From Bacteroidaceae bacterium (GTDB taxonomy: Bacteria > Bacteroidota > Bacteroidia > Bacteroidales > Bacteroidaceae): a DNA stretch of 64,000 nucleotides. Every line of letters begins with the position of its first letter. Within the stretch, counting starts at the first letter, position 1. The DNA is taken from the NCBI GenBank assembly GCA_030843315.1, contig JAUUPT010000004.1:1-64000 (forward strand). Reading direction: 5' to 3'. Below the pieces are notes generated by a model. It ran no database searches. It was not told where the DNA came from and worked only from the letters and a program-made list of their open reading frames with translations. This document shows positions 8,259 to 19,200 of the stretch, one piece after another. The position numbers and the translations under genes were made by a program.

Positions 8259-8328
8259 GGAACTATATACCTGTCAAAAAGGGACGATATCGATTCATCG
8301 GAAAGACATTAACCAATTCAAAACTATT

Positions 8329-11304
8329 ATGAAAAACAAGGAAAATCCGAAAACCTTCGGAAGCAGGTGGCGGTACATTCTCGTACTGTTTGCTTTGATT
8401 CTCAGTGTAGGTGTCTCTGCACAAAAAACAGTAGTAAAAGGTAATATTCTCGACCGGGAGAACTACCCCGTCATCGGTGCGAACATCCTGGAAAAAGGAA
8501 CTACCAACGGCACAATCAGCGATGTAGACGGTAACTTCTCGCTGGCGGTTGGAAGCCCCAAAGCTGTTTTAATCATCAAATACATAGGCTATAAAGACGT
8601 AGAGATGGCGGTATCTCCCAGCATGAAAATCGTGATGGAAGAAGACAGCGAAATGCTCGAAGATGTAGTGGTTATCGGTTACGGTAGCGTGAAGAAGTCC
8701 GACGCAACGGGTTCGGTAATGGCCATCAAGCCCGACGATTTCAATAAAGGCTTGCGCACCACCGCCCAGGACGCCCTGGTGGGCAAGGTGCCGGGCGTAA
8801 ATGTTGTGACCAGCTCCGGTGCTCCCGGTTCGGGCTCTACCATCCGCATCCGAAGCGGCGCTTCCCTCTCCGCTTCCAACGACCCGCTGATTGTTATTGA
8901 CGGCGTACCCGTGGATAACTCCACCATCGAAGGCGGCGGCAACGTCATCGGCGGTATCAACCCCAACGACATCGAAACATTCACGGTATTGAAAGATGCC
9001 TCTGCCACAGCCATCTACGGTTCAAGAGCTTCCAACGGTGTGATTGTTATCACCACCAAGAAGGGAGACGATGCCAAGCTGCGCTTCAACTATTCAACGA
9101 ACCTTTCGGTAAGTACCGTTACCGAGACGCTGGACATCCTCTCTGCCGACGAGTTCCGCCAGTTCGTTCCCACCGTTTCCGGCGTGCCGGGCACTGTGAC
9201 GATGGGTTCTGCCTCTACCGACTGGCAGGATGAAATCTACCGCACTTCCTTCGGACAGGAGCACAACTTCTCCGTATCGGGCAAGGTAAAGCAGAATGCT
9301 CCCTACCGCCTCTCCGTGGGCTACACCAACCAGAACGGAGTAGTGCGCACCAACAACTACGAGCGCTTCACGTTCAACGGCGGCATCTCGCCCAAGTTCT
9401 TCGACAAGCACCTCTCCGTAGACCTCAACCTGAAGGCTTCTTACGAGGACAACACCAAGGTGGACGAGAGCGTGGTGAACAACGCCCTCCGCTATGACCC
9501 CACCCGCCCCGTAAAGACCGGAAGCACTACGACTGCCACCGACCCGGGCCTGGGATATTTCATTTGGATGAACGGCAACTCGCCTATGGCTATCCAGACC
9601 GATAACCCGGTGGCGCAGCTCGACTTGCAGGATATTCACAACAAGGTGACCCGTTCCATCGGCAACGCCGCCTTCAACTATAAGGTGCACCACCTGGAAG
9701 ACCTGCAACTGAACCTGAACCTGGGATATGACGTGCTCGAAAGCAAGTACTCGAAGCGGGTTCCCGAACTGGCAGGCATGATGTACACCTCCAATATGAA
9801 GGACGGTACGGGTCTTGTCTACGACTCCAAGCAGAAGAAACGCAACTACCTGCTGGATATGTACGCCAACTACGCACACGTGTTCAACGAAAAGCACAGT
9901 TTCAGCGCCATGGGCGGATATGGCTGGCAGCACTTCTGGAAAAAGTTCGATGCAACCACTCTTTCACCCGAAGGAAAAGAGCTGTTCTCGCCCAGCCACT
10001 ATGAGTCCGAATACTACCTGCTCTCATTCTACGGCCGTCTCAACTACTCGTACGACAACCGTTACATGGTGACTGCCACTCTCCGTTCGGATGCTTCTTC
10101 CCGTTTTGCCAAAGACAACCGCTGGGGCTTGTTCCCTTCCGTTGCCCTGGGATGGAAAATCAGCCAGGAAGCCTTCCTAAGAGACTCTGATGTCCTTTCC
10201 GACTTGAAACTCCGTTTGAGCTACGGCCAGACGGGACAGCAGGATATCCTGAACGACTATCCGTATATGACGACCTTCACCGTGTCTTATCCCGAATCTT
10301 GCTACCAGTTCGGCGACAAGTGGTACAACACCTACCGTCCCAACGGCTACGACTCCGACATCAAGTGGGAGACGACCGAAACCTATAACATCGGTTTGGA
10401 CTACGGCTTCCTGGGCAACCGCATCTACGGTTCGGTGGACTACTACCAGCGCCACACCAAAGACTTGCTGAATACGATTCCCGTCATTTCGGGTACCAAC
10501 TACTCTTCCGTCCTCACCACCAATATCGGCGAGATGGACAACAAGGGTTTTGAATTCTCCGTCAACGCAGTGCCCGTACATACCAAGGACTGGAAGTGGA
10601 CAGTGGGCATGAACTACACCTGGAACGACTCCAAAATCACCAAACTGAACGTGATAGACTCCGAAGCCAACTTCGTGCAGACCGGTGCCATCTCGGGTAC
10701 GGGTAAGACCGTGCAAGTGTTCATGGTAGGGGAGCGCCCTTATACCTTCTACCTGGCACAGCAGGCCTACGACGACAACGGCAAGCCGATAGAAGGCCAG
10801 TACGTGCAGCCCGACGGTTCGGTATCTGCCACCGAGACGAAGTACGCCACCCATAAGAGCGCGCTTCCCAAGTCGTACCTCGGATTCAATACGCAACTCA
10901 CCTACAAGAACTGGGATTTCGCCATCAGCGGTCACGGCGCTTTCGGAGGGTATGTTTATAACTACGTGGCTGCCGACCAGTATCTCCAGTCCGTATACAG
11001 CGACCAGGGCAACTTCTCCAATATCCTTCGCAGCACCCGCGACACCGGTTTCCAGAACCAGCAGCTCTACTCCGACTACTTCCTGGAGAAAGGCAACTTC
11101 TTCCGCATCGACAACCTCTCGCTGGGCTATACCTTCAACAAGCTGTGGAACAACGCAAGCTCTCTCCGCCTTACTTTCGGTGTTCAGAACGTGCTCACCC
11201 TCACCGGCTACTCGGGCATCGACCCCGAAATATACAGCGGCATCGACAAGGAAGTATATCCTCGCCCGCGGGTGTTCTCAGTTAGTGCTAACTTAAATTT
11301 CTAA
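8329..11304 (+). CDS. SusC/RagA-type TonB-dependent outer-membrane transporter
   Basis: From ATG 8329 the protein has 991 residues; the open frame extends upstream to 8203 only by translating the repeat array. It has a signal peptide ending VGVSAQ, a carboxypeptidase-regulatory-like beta domain (KGNILDRENYPVIGANILEKG), a TonB-box-like stretch (VVVIGYGSVKKSDATGSV), a plug domain (VIDGVPVDNSTIE, LKDASATAIYGSRASNGVI) and a long beta-barrel ending in VFSVSANLNF. It imports a nutrient across the outer membrane with its partner SusD (19 bases downstream). The secreted phosphatase in the operon suggests a phosphorylated ligand, which is inference. Confidence 0.93.
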   Translation: MKNKENPKTFGSRWRYILVLFALILSVGVSAQKTVVKGNILDRENYPVIGANILEKGTTNGTISDVDGNFSLAVGSPKAVLIIKYIGYKDVEMAVSPSMKIVMEEDSEMLEDVVVIGYGSVKKSDATGSVMAIKPDDFNKGLRTTAQDALVGKVPGVNVVTSSGAPGSGSTIRIRSGASLSASNDPLIVIDGVPVDNSTIEGGGNVIGGINPNDIETFTVLKDASATAIYGSRASNGVIVITTKKGDDAKLRFNYSTNLSVSTVTETLDILSADEFRQFVPTVSGVPGTVTMGSASTDWQDEIYRTSFGQEHNFSVSGKVKQNAPYRLSVGYTNQNGVVRTNNYERFTFNGGISPKFFDKHLSVDLNLKASYEDNTKVDESVVNNALRYDPTRPVKTGSTTTATDPGLGYFIWMNGNSPMAIQTDNPVAQLDLQDIHNKVTRSIGNAAFNYKVHHLEDLQLNLNLGYDVLESKYSKRVPELAGMMYTSNMKDGTGLVYDSKQKKRNYLLDMYANYAHVFNEKHSFSAMGGYGWQHFWKKFDATTLSPEGKELFSPSHYESEYYLLSFYGRLNYSYDNRYMVTATLRSDASSRFAKDNRWGLFPSVALGWKISQEAFLRDSDVLSDLKLRLSYGQTGQQDILNDYPYMTTFTVSYPESCYQFGDKWYNTYRPNGYDSDIKWETTETYNIGLDYGFLGNRIYGSVDYYQRHTKDLLNTIPVISGTNYSSVLTTNIGEMDNKGFEFSVNAVPVHTKDWKWTVGMNYTWNDSKITKLNVIDSEANFVQTGAISGTGKTVQVFMVGERPYTFYLAQQAYDDNGKPIEGQYVQPDGSVSATETKYATHKSALPKSYLGFNTQLTYKNWDFAISGHGAFGGYVYNYVAADQYLQSVYSDQGNFSNILRSTRDTGFQNQQLYSDYFLEKGNFFRIDNLSLGYTFNKLWNNASSLRLTFGVQNVLTLTGYSGIDPEIYSGIDKEVYPRPRVFSVSANLNF

Positions 11305-11323
11305 CGGATTAAAACTATACGAC

Positions 11324-13015
11324 ATGAAAAAGATAATTTCCAGTTTATTCATTCTGTTCTTCGTGGGCGCATGTCTGGTTTCCTGCCTGGGTGACCTGGA
11401 TACCATGCCACTGGACGACAACCAATTGGTCAACGAACAGGTCTATAAGACCAAAGACGGATATACGGGCGTATTAGCCAAATGTTATGCTTCACTCATC
11501 CTTACGGGACAAAAAGGCGGCGATGGCGGTGACGGCGACCTCGAAGGCGCCAACGAAGGATATTCCGGTTACGTCCGCCTGCTGTTCTACCTTCAGGAGA
11601 TGAGCACGGACAACTTCCTGATGCCTTCTTCCTCTAACGGCCTGCGCAAGTGCCTGAACCTGCAATGGGATGCTTCCAATGCCTCGGTCGTCACCTGGAC
11701 TTACCAGCGGCTTTACATGAGTATCGCCTACTGCAACGAACTGCTGCGCGAGTGCACCGAAGGCAAGCTGCAAGGCCGCGGCTTGTGGGACGAAATGAAG
11801 GACGAGTACCTGGACTACCGTGCCGAAGCCCGTCTGATACGCGCCTATTGCTACTCCATGCTTTGCGACCTCTACGGCGGCGTGCCCTATGTGGACGAAC
11901 ATACCGGTGTGAAGGAAATCCCCGTGCAGTACACCCGCAAGCAGATTTTCGACTTTGCAGAAAGCGAACTGCTCGCCATCGAGAACGAACTGAAAGCTCC
12001 GGGCACCAATGAGTACGGACGTGTGGACCGCGTAGCCGACTGGTTCCTGCTCTCACGCATGTACCTGAATGCCGAATCGTGGATCAATGAAAACAGATAC
12101 CAGGATGCATACACCTATGCCAAGAAGGTCATCACCGACAGCCATTATCAACTGGCTTCCGACTATCGCGAGATATTCCTGGCAGACAATAACACCTGCA
12201 AGGAAATCATCTGGCCTTTGGTACAGGACGGACTGCGTGCCCAAAGCTCTGCCGGCACCAACTTCTACGTGAAAGCCTTTGTCAACGGCCCGATGGACGA
12301 ACTCTACCGGACGGGTGTAGGCTCTCGCGGCTGGGGTAACGTACGTGCCAAGACAACGCTGGTAGATGCTTTCGATGCCGACGATGTAGTGTTCGATACC
12401 GACGACACCTGGGGCAACGGCAAGAAGGACAAGCGCGCCCAGTTCATGACCGCCCTTCCCAACCAGGTGAAAGAGACCTGGGACGTGAACCTGGATATGA
12501 CAAGCACCTTCACCTGCGGCTTCGGCTATATCAAATGGAGAAATGTGACTAAGGACGACCAGTTATGTGCATCGGGCGATGCCTATACTTCCATCGACTT
12601 CCCGCTGTTCCGCATGGGCGACGCTTATCTGATGGCGGCCGAAGCCATTCTGCGCGGAGCTTCCGGCGGCACTAAGGATGAGGCGCTGGGCTATGTCAAC
12701 GAAATCAGAGAGCGTGCCTATATGTCCGGCAAGTATGCCAAAGACGGTGTCCGTTCCGATGTTTCGGGCAAGATAACCCTCGATGAACTGTCTTTGGACT
12801 TCATCCTGAGCGAACGTCAGAAAGAGTTGGCTTCCGAACTGGTGAGACGTACAGACCTGATCCGCTTCGGCAAGTTCACCAAAGGCAATAACTGGGATTG
12901 GAAGAACGGCGCCCGCCTGGGCGAAGATGTGGACGACAAGTACAAACTCTTCCCCATCCCGGAAAGCGAACTGACCAACAATCCTGCATTGCAGCAGAAT
13001 GACGGATATAAATGA
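11324..13015 (+). CDS. SusD/RagB-family nutrient-binding lipoprotein
   Basis: This 563-residue partner of the preceding SusC has a lipoprotein signal with lipobox LVSC (C21), so it should be anchored and exposed at the cell surface. The N-terminal SusD-like region (MPLDDNQLVNEQVYKTKDGYTG) and the C-terminal RagB/SusD region (DEALGYVNEIRERAYMSG, LSERQKELASELVRRTDLIRFG) are clear. The end KLFPIPESELTNNPALQQN is typical of the family. Its stop codon overlaps or abuts the start of the phosphatase gene, showing co-transcription. Confidence 0.93.
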   Translation: MKKIISSLFILFFVGACLVSCLGDLDTMPLDDNQLVNEQVYKTKDGYTGVLAKCYASLILTGQKGGDGGDGDLEGANEGYSGYVRLLFYLQEMSTDNFLMPSSSNGLRKCLNLQWDASNASVVTWTYQRLYMSIAYCNELLRECTEGKLQGRGLWDEMKDEYLDYRAEARLIRAYCYSMLCDLYGGVPYVDEHTGVKEIPVQYTRKQIFDFAESELLAIENELKAPGTNEYGRVDRVADWFLLSRMYLNAESWINENRYQDAYTYAKKVITDSHYQLASDYREIFLADNNTCKEIIWPLVQDGLRAQSSAGTNFYVKAFVNGPMDELYRTGVGSRGWGNVRAKTTLVDAFDADDVVFDTDDTWGNGKKDKRAQFMTALPNQVKETWDVNLDMTSTFTCGFGYIKWRNVTKDDQLCASGDAYTSIDFPLFRMGDAYLMAAEAILRGASGGTKDEALGYVNEIRERAYMSGKYAKDGVRSDVSGKITLDELSLDFILSERQKELASELVRRTDLIRFGKFTKGNNWDWKNGARLGEDVDDKYKLFPIPESELTNNPALQQNDGYK

Positions 13016-13035
13016 CAAACAAAGCAAATAAAAGT

Positions 13036-14310
13036 ATGAAACCGAAACAAATCCTTTTATACATCGTCCTTTGGATGTGCTGTGTCCCCCTGGGGGCACA
13101 GACCACCAAGGAAGAGATGTTCTCCACCATCGAAAAAACGGGTGGAGTCTATTGGGCATACCCCCTTGATTTTGCCCCTCAAACCAAGGCGCCCAAAGGC
13201 TATAAGCCTTTCTACGTGAGCTATTACAGCCGTCACGGTTCCCGCTATCTGATAGCCGACCGTGACTATAAATGGCTGATAGACCTCTTTGAAGATGCCC
13301 ACCGCCAGGGCGCTCTCTCCCCGCTGGGCGAAGACACCTACCAGCGTCTGCTCCGGGTATGGGAAGAAGCCGAAGGACACGGCGGCGACCTCACCCCGCT
13401 GGGTGTAAGGCAGCACCGCGGCATTGCCGAGAGAATGTATGCCTCTTTCCCCGAAGTCTTTAAGGGAACTCCTTCCATCTCCGCCCGCTCCACCGTGGTG
13501 CTGCGTTGCGCCATGAGTATGGTAGCCTTCGGCGACCGCTTGAAGGAACTGAATCCCGGCCTGCGCATCTCCTACGAAGCCAGCCAGAAGTACATGGACT
13601 ATCTGAACTACCATACGGACGAGTCCAACCGCTTCACCTCCTCCCACGACGGCCCCTGGGCAGAGGAATACCGCAAGTTCGAGGACGTCCATACCAATGC
13701 CGACCGTCTGATTGCTTCCCTGTTCAAGGACGAGCGTTTCATCCTGAAGAAAGTAAATCCGAAGGAAGTGATGTGGGGCATGTACTGGATAGCCAGCGAT
13801 ATGCAGAACACCGAAACGAAGGTATCTTTCTATGATTTGTTCCAGCCCCAGGAACTGTTCGACTTGTGGCAGTGCATCAACTACCGCTTCTATGTGGGCA
13901 ATGCCAACCATGCCGACGGCAAAGGCATCGTAGTGGCCAACGCCAAATCTTTGTTGCAGAACATCCTGGACAGTGCCGATGAGGCCATCCGCAAAGGCGG
14001 CATAGCAGCCACCCTCCGCTTTGGCCACGACGGAAATGTAATCCCTCTCGTCGCCCTGATGCAGATTGAGAACTGCAACGTTGCCGTAGACGACCCCTAC
14101 GAAGTGTATAAGGTGTGGAGCGACTTCAAAGTAGTGCCCATGGCTGCCAATGTACAGATTGTTTTCTTCCGCAACGAAAAGAATGCGGACGACATCCTGG
14201 TGAAAATCATGCACAACGAGAACGAAGTGCACATCCCGGTACAGACTGATATGTTCCCCTTCTACAAATGGAGTGACGTAGAAAGCTACTACCGGAACAT
14301 CTTGAAATAA
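13036..14310 (+). CDS. Secreted histidine phosphatase (branch 2, acid phosphatase/phytase-like)
   Basis: From ATG 13036 the protein has 424 residues with signal peptide MKPKQILLYIVLWMCCVPLG; an alternative ATG at 13012 overlaps the SusD stop. The phosphate-pocket motif RHGSR starts at R66 with the nucleophile at H67, and the proton-donor motif is HD (H331-D332, in FGHDGNVIPL). Bacteroides MINPP enzymes have HAE here, so this may be a general acid phosphatase or a phytase of the HD type. As the last gene of the SusC/SusD operon it probably removes phosphate from the imported ligand in the periplasm or at the surface. The substrate is unknown. Confidence 0.82.
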   Translation: MKPKQILLYIVLWMCCVPLGAQTTKEEMFSTIEKTGGVYWAYPLDFAPQTKAPKGYKPFYVSYYSRHGSRYLIADRDYKWLIDLFEDAHRQGALSPLGEDTYQRLLRVWEEAEGHGGDLTPLGVRQHRGIAERMYASFPEVFKGTPSISARSTVVLRCAMSMVAFGDRLKELNPGLRISYEASQKYMDYLNYHTDESNRFTSSHDGPWAEEYRKFEDVHTNADRLIASLFKDERFILKKVNPKEVMWGMYWIASDMQNTETKVSFYDLFQPQELFDLWQCINYRFYVGNANHADGKGIVVANAKSLLQNILDSADEAIRKGGIAATLRFGHDGNVIPLVALMQIENCNVAVDDPYEVYKVWSDFKVVPMAANVQIVFFRNEKNADDILVKIMHNENEVHIPVQTDMFPFYKWSDVESYYRNILK

Positions 14311-14350
14311 AGAATAGTTTTTAAAGTTAACAATATTACGAACTATGATT

Positions 14351-14393
14351 AAGAAGTGCGGCGATGGGATATCGACGCACTTCTTGTTTTTTT
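14351..14393. terminator. Rho-independent terminator between convergent genes
   Basis: A perfect 10-base stem (14351-14360 with 14376-14385, AAGAAGTGCG) is followed by G and seven Ts. It ends the phosphatase operon and may also serve the leftward sigma-factor gene. Confidence 0.85.
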
Positions 14394-14411
14394 ATCTGAA
14401 AGCAAGAATCT

Positions 14412-15008
14412 CTATATTTCCCAAAAAGCGAAAAGCAGCAGTAACTCTACGGTAGGGATGTGTGTATTGTCTTTCAGGAAATCCATTGCCTTCCGAAGCT
14501 GGATGTTGACGGTGGATAGTGAGATATCAAGGCGTTTGGCTATCTCCTTTATTGATAACCCTTCTTCCCAGCGCAGTTTGAATATTTCCAGTCTCCCTTT
14601 AGGCATTTTCTCTGCTACGCGTGCAATCTGGGAAAGTTTTTCCTCCATCTCTATCTTTTGTTTCAATTCGTCTTCTCCATCATCCAGTTGCATCCAATAC
14701 AGGCTTCTGTCTTCTTCGGACAAAGATAAGATAAGTTCCCGATTGATGTTTTTCCGCATATAGTCGATGGCCGTACGCTTGGCAATGGTGTAAAGAAAAC
14801 TCTCTAAGGATAAGATGCGGGTAGTCTTGCTGCTTTCCCAGAATTTGATAAATATCTCCTGCGTCAAGTCCTCGGCGGCTGCCGGTGAATTGCATATATG
14901 TAATGCAAAGTAGAAAATCCGGTTGAAGTATTTCTTGAATATGCGGTCTATTGCTGCTTCTTCCTGAACGTGAAAGGATTCTAATGCCATTTCCCTATGT
15001 TTTTCCAT
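14412..15008 (-). CDS. ECF-type RNA polymerase sigma-70 factor
   Basis: The 198-residue protein has region 2 (FNRIFYFALHICNSPAAAED, then LTQEIFIKFWES) and region 4 with a helix-turn-helix (LRWEEGLSIKEIAKRLDIS, STVNIQLRKAMDFLK). This is the Bacteroidales family of extracytoplasmic sigma factors that pair with FecR-type anti-sigma factors and STN-bearing SusC transducers. The matching FecR gene is at 15255 but on the opposite strand, so the pair is divergent rather than in the usual tandem order. The C-terminus (VELLLLFAFWEI) is unusually hydrophobic. Confidence 0.9.
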   Translation of the reverse strand: MEKHREMALESFHVQEEAAIDRIFKKYFNRIFYFALHICNSPAAAEDLTQEIFIKFWESSKTTRILSLESFLYTIAKRTAIDYMRKNINRELILSLSEEDRSLYWMQLDDGEDELKQKIEMEEKLSQIARVAEKMPKGRLEIFKLRWEEGLSIKEIAKRLDISLSTVNIQLRKAMDFLKDNTHIPTVELLLLFAFWEI

Positions 15009-15254
15009 ACTCGCGAGATTCTGTTTGCCGGCAAAAATAGAGATATATCTTTATTTTCTACTGATAGACAGTGAATTGTAATCAGATATTATCTGCTGTT
15101 TCAAGTGCTTCTCAATCCTGTTTCATAACCGTTTCAGTTATTACAATTTCGTGAAATAGGGAGTCTCGTGCCATTGTGGAGTCGTAGTTTTAGAGATAGT
15201 TTGCGACTTTTATTATGAACCCGCACCGAACTCCCGGTCAATAAAGAACGAAAG

Positions 15255-16238
15255 ATGAAGACTGACAGAGAATACATAGAATTATTGGAGCAATACTCCA
15301 AGCGACACTATTCGCAGGAAGAATTGCAGGAACTGTTGCAGTGGCTCGACTCCGAGTCCGGAGAAGAAGCCTATAACATCTACCTGGGAAGCCGGTTGGA
15401 AGAGGCGTGTAAGGCTGGTTCGGACTATCCGGACAAGCTCGCTCAGAAGATACTCAGACGGGTGAAGAAGCAGGTAGGCATCAAGACCACCCCATCCTGG
15501 AAAACCGTAATGTGGAGGTCGGTTGCAGCGGTGTTGCTGTTACTTGCAAGCAGTGGGGCAGCCTACTGGATTCTTGGCGACAAGTCCTATCAGATGGAGG
15601 ATGAACAGGTAGTTCTTTGTGTGGAGAAAGGGAATAAGGCGATGGTTACTCTGCTCGATGGCAGCAAGGTGTGGCTGAATTCCGACAGTAGGCTTAAATA
15701 TTCCAAGAAAGACGCGCGTGATGTCACTCTGGAAGGAGAGGCCTATTTTGAGGTTGCAAAGGATAAAAAACATCGCTTCAAAGTTCATACCCCTTATGCT
15801 TCCATCCAGGTATACGGTACGTCTTTCAATGTATCGGCGCACTCTAACGACTCGCTGTTTTCCGTCTCGCTGATAGAAGGAAGCATCGGGCTTACGATGA
15901 ACAACCAGAGCAAGGAGGTGAGGATGCGTCCCAACGAGGTGGCTTATTATGATCAAAAGAAAAGCCGCTTCCTGGTTGCCCGCAAGAATATGGACGGGGT
16001 AGGACTATGGAGAAGCAACGAACTGAAACTGACCGACGTGGACATTCCTACATTGTGGAGCAGGATGGGATGTTGGTATAGCATGGATTTCATCATTCAA
16101 AACGAACCGGTAAAGAAACACTTATATAATGTGACTATTCAAACAGAGTCTGTTGAAGAAATGTTGGGACTAATCAATCAGATTACCCCTATTGAGTATG
16201 TAATTAAAGGAAAGGAGGTCATTATCAATTACAAGTAA
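15255..16238 (+). CDS. FecR-family anti-sigma factor
   Basis: The 327-residue single-pass inner-membrane protein has a cytoplasmic N-terminal region of about 80 residues, a membrane helix near 85-106 (SVAAVLLLLASSGAAYWIL), and a periplasmic FecR domain (VTLLDGSKVWLNSDSRLKYS, then VTLEGEAYFEVAKDKKHRF). A C-terminal DUF4974-type region ends EYVIKGKEVIINYK. It should hold the divergent ECF sigma factor inactive until the STN domain of the next gene's product signals ligand. It lies 54 bases before that SusC gene. Confidence 0.92.
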   Translation: MKTDREYIELLEQYSKRHYSQEELQELLQWLDSESGEEAYNIYLGSRLEEACKAGSDYPDKLAQKILRRVKKQVGIKTTPSWKTVMWRSVAAVLLLLASSGAAYWILGDKSYQMEDEQVVLCVEKGNKAMVTLLDGSKVWLNSDSRLKYSKKDARDVTLEGEAYFEVAKDKKHRFKVHTPYASIQVYGTSFNVSAHSNDSLFSVSLIEGSIGLTMNNQSKEVRMRPNEVAYYDQKKSRFLVARKNMDGVGLWRSNELKLTDVDIPTLWSRMGCWYSMDFIIQNEPVKKHLYNVTIQTESVEEMLGLINQITPIEYVIKGKEVIINYK

Positions 16239-16292
16239 CTTACATTCTTACAATTATCCATCAAACAAATATAAATTTAATATATCTATAAT

Positions 16293-19200
16293 ATGAACCA
16301 CTATATAATCAATAACTATCATCGCATAAAACAGAAGATAGCCGTCTGTCTGCTGGTAGCTCTTTGCAGCATCAGCGTGGCGGCCCAGAATGTGGACAAT
16401 CAGCCTATCTCTTTGTCATTGCCCCGCACAACGCTGAAAGAGCTGTTCAAGGCTATCGAGAATGCGTCGGACTATAAATTTTTGTACGATTCTTCTGAAA
16501 TCGACGTCAACCGGAAACTTTCTGCCGTTTACTCCAATCAGCCGGTCACCCAGATTTTGAAAGAAGTATTGAAGGACATGCGCTACGAAATCAAGGGCAA
16601 GCAGATTATCATAAAGAAGCAGCCCGAAGACTTGCAGAGGATAGCGGTGGCCGGCATCATAAAAGACCGGAACGGAGAGCCCGTAATCGGAGCCAATGTA
16701 AAGGAGAAAGGTTCGCAGAACGGTACGATCACGAACGTGGATGGAAGTTTCTCCCTGCCCGTTTCGCCTCGGGGCACGCTGCTTGTTTCTTTCATAGGAT
16801 ATACTTCCCAGGAGGTAGCTGTGAAAGGTCGTAAGTCTCTGGAAATTACTCTGCTCGAAGACTCTAAAATGCTGGATGAAGTAGTGATAGTGAGCTACGG
16901 CAGCCAGTTGAAGCGCGAAGTGACGGGGGCTGTGTCGCAGCTCAGTACCAAGAACCTGGCCGATATGCCGGTGCTTCAGTTTGCGCAGGAGTTGCAGGGA
17001 AAAATAGCCGGAGTTCAGGTAAATCAATATAGCGGACGGGTAGGCTCCGGCATCGCTTTGCGTATTCGCGGTGCGGCGTCTTTGTCTTCGGGCTATTCCC
17101 CGCTTATCGTTGTGGACGGAATTCCCCTGGCGGGCGATGCCAACAGTGTGAACCCCACAGAAATAGAGTCTTTCAGTATCTTGAAGGATGCTTCGGCCAG
17201 TGCACTCTACGGTTCGCGGGCTGCCAATGGCGTGATTCTTATAACGACGCGCAAGGCGCAGACCGGCGATACCCGTCTGGAGTTATCGGCTAATTACGGA
17301 GTACAGAGAGTCCCCCGGCGCGGACGTCCCGACATGATGACGGCGCGTGAGTTTGCCGAATTCCAGAATGAGTACTACGAGGACCGTGTGAAATATGAAG
17401 GATATACCGGAGAACTGGACCCGATTTACGAGAATCCGGAGAGATATGGAAAAGGCACCGACTGGTTCGACGCGATGACGCGCGAGGCTGCCATACAGAA
17501 GTATAATCTGTCCTTGTTCAAGGGTGGGGAGAACTATTCCACCTCGGCGGTGGTGGGCTACTCCATGCAAGACGGTGTGGTGGCCAATACGGGTGTAAAG
17601 ATGTTTACCGCACGTGTCAACCAGATGTTCAAACTGAAAGACATGATAGAAATCGGTTTGAGCATAGCTCCCACATATAGGATAGACCACAATTCATTGA
17701 TGGCCTTCGACGGGGTTAACAATCTGTTCAATAAGGCATTGCAGGCAAGCCCTCTGGTGGCTCCGGTGGACGATGATGGCAACATGCCTTTGTACGTCAA
17801 TACGTCTCCGATGCTGAACAATATCAATCCCTACAAAATCATCATGGAAACGGTGGACGATTATGCCACTTCGCGTTTGCTGGCCAATGGCTATATCAGC
17901 ATAACTCCGCTGAAAGGCCTTACCCTTAAAACCAGTCTTGCCACCGACATGGCTTGGGAGAGGCGTAAATACTTCAAGCCGGGCAGCATTACGGTAGAAA
18001 ACATAGCAAGCGGCACGAGCAGCTACTACAACAACTACACCTGGATTTCGGAGACGAACCTCACTTATGCAAATACCTTCAAGGAAGCTCATAAGCTGGA
18101 AGTCCTGCTGGGATTCTCCGCGCAGAAGTACCAGAAGGAAAGCAACAGCGTTGCGGGCAGTAACTTCAGTAGTGATGACATTCCCTACCTAAGCAGTGCC
18201 ACCAGTATAACGTCGGGCACCAGCAACATAACGGAGTATGCCCTGCTGTCGCTGCTGGGCCGTGTAAACTACAGCTATAAGGGCAAGTATCTACTTTCTG
18301 CCGCCTTGCGCCGTGACGGTTCTTCGCGGTTCGGTGCCAACCAGAGGTATGGTTACTTTCCGTCCATATCGGGAGGATGGTTACTCAGTGAAGAGCCTTT
18401 CCTCAGCTCCGTTGCCTCCCTGAATATGCTGAAGCTAAGAGCCAGCTACGGAATGACCGGTAACGATAATATCGGAAACTACACACACATAGCCAACATC
18501 GGAGAATATAACTATGTGTTTAACGGAACTCTTGTCAGTGGCGCATCGAGCAGCAACATTGCCAATACGGAGTTGGCATGGGAGCGCACCAAGCAGTTTG
18601 ATATTGGTTTCGACATGTCACTGTTCGACAACCGCCTTTCCCTGTCGTACGATTACTACAAGAAGGCCACCGACAATATGATTCAGAACCGCCCCATTCC
18701 CCAGGCTTCCGGCTTTGCTTCCATCACGTCCAACGTGGGCAAGGTGCACTTCTGGGGGCATGAGATAAGCGTGGGCTATAATAACCGGTTCGGGCAGTTG
18801 TCCTGGCAGTCCAATTTCAATATTTCGTTCGACCGTAATAAGATTATCTCCCTGGTTGCTCCGGGCTACATCACCCGCAATGCCAGCGAGTATTCCGACT
18901 ATTACAGAAATCAGGAAGGTTATCCTTTGAGCCAGTTCTACGGATATATCAAGCTGGGGCTTTATAAGGATGAGGCCGATCTTGCCAATTCTCCTAAAAG
19001 CAGTACTTCGCAGGTAGGAACCATCAAGTTTGAGGATGTGAACAAGGACGGGGTAATCAATGTGAAAGACCGTACCTTCATCGGTGATCCGAATCCCGAT
19101 TTCCTGTTTGGCTTCACCAACAACTTTAAGTACAGCCAGTTCGACCTCAGCGTGTCAATGTCCGGCTCGTACGGGGGCAAGGTCATAAGCAGTCTGACGC

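Larger units (their letters stand above)
7981..8328 (+). other. Regulatory gap between the TPR regulator and SusC
   Basis: No gene is seen in these 348 bases. The first half is pyrimidine-rich, with recurring TTACTTTT words near 8000, 8065, 8074 and 8120; the one at 8121-8128 (TACTTTTG) also fits a -7 box. The second half holds three 22-base CTATAG units (8193-8258), which would lie in the mRNA leader if the 8121 box is used. Confidence 0.55.

Noticed and set aside
8203..8328. N-terminal extension of the SusC reading frame
   Set aside because: It only translates the 22-base repeat array; a normal start with signal peptide is at 8329.
14356..14763. Plus-strand open frame opposite the sigma factor
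   Set aside because: It is antisense to a clear ECF sigma gene and begins inside the terminator hairpin.
15009..15254. Small RNA or riboswitch between sigma and FecR genes
   Set aside because: No strong stem, terminator or exact -7 box could be seen in the gap.
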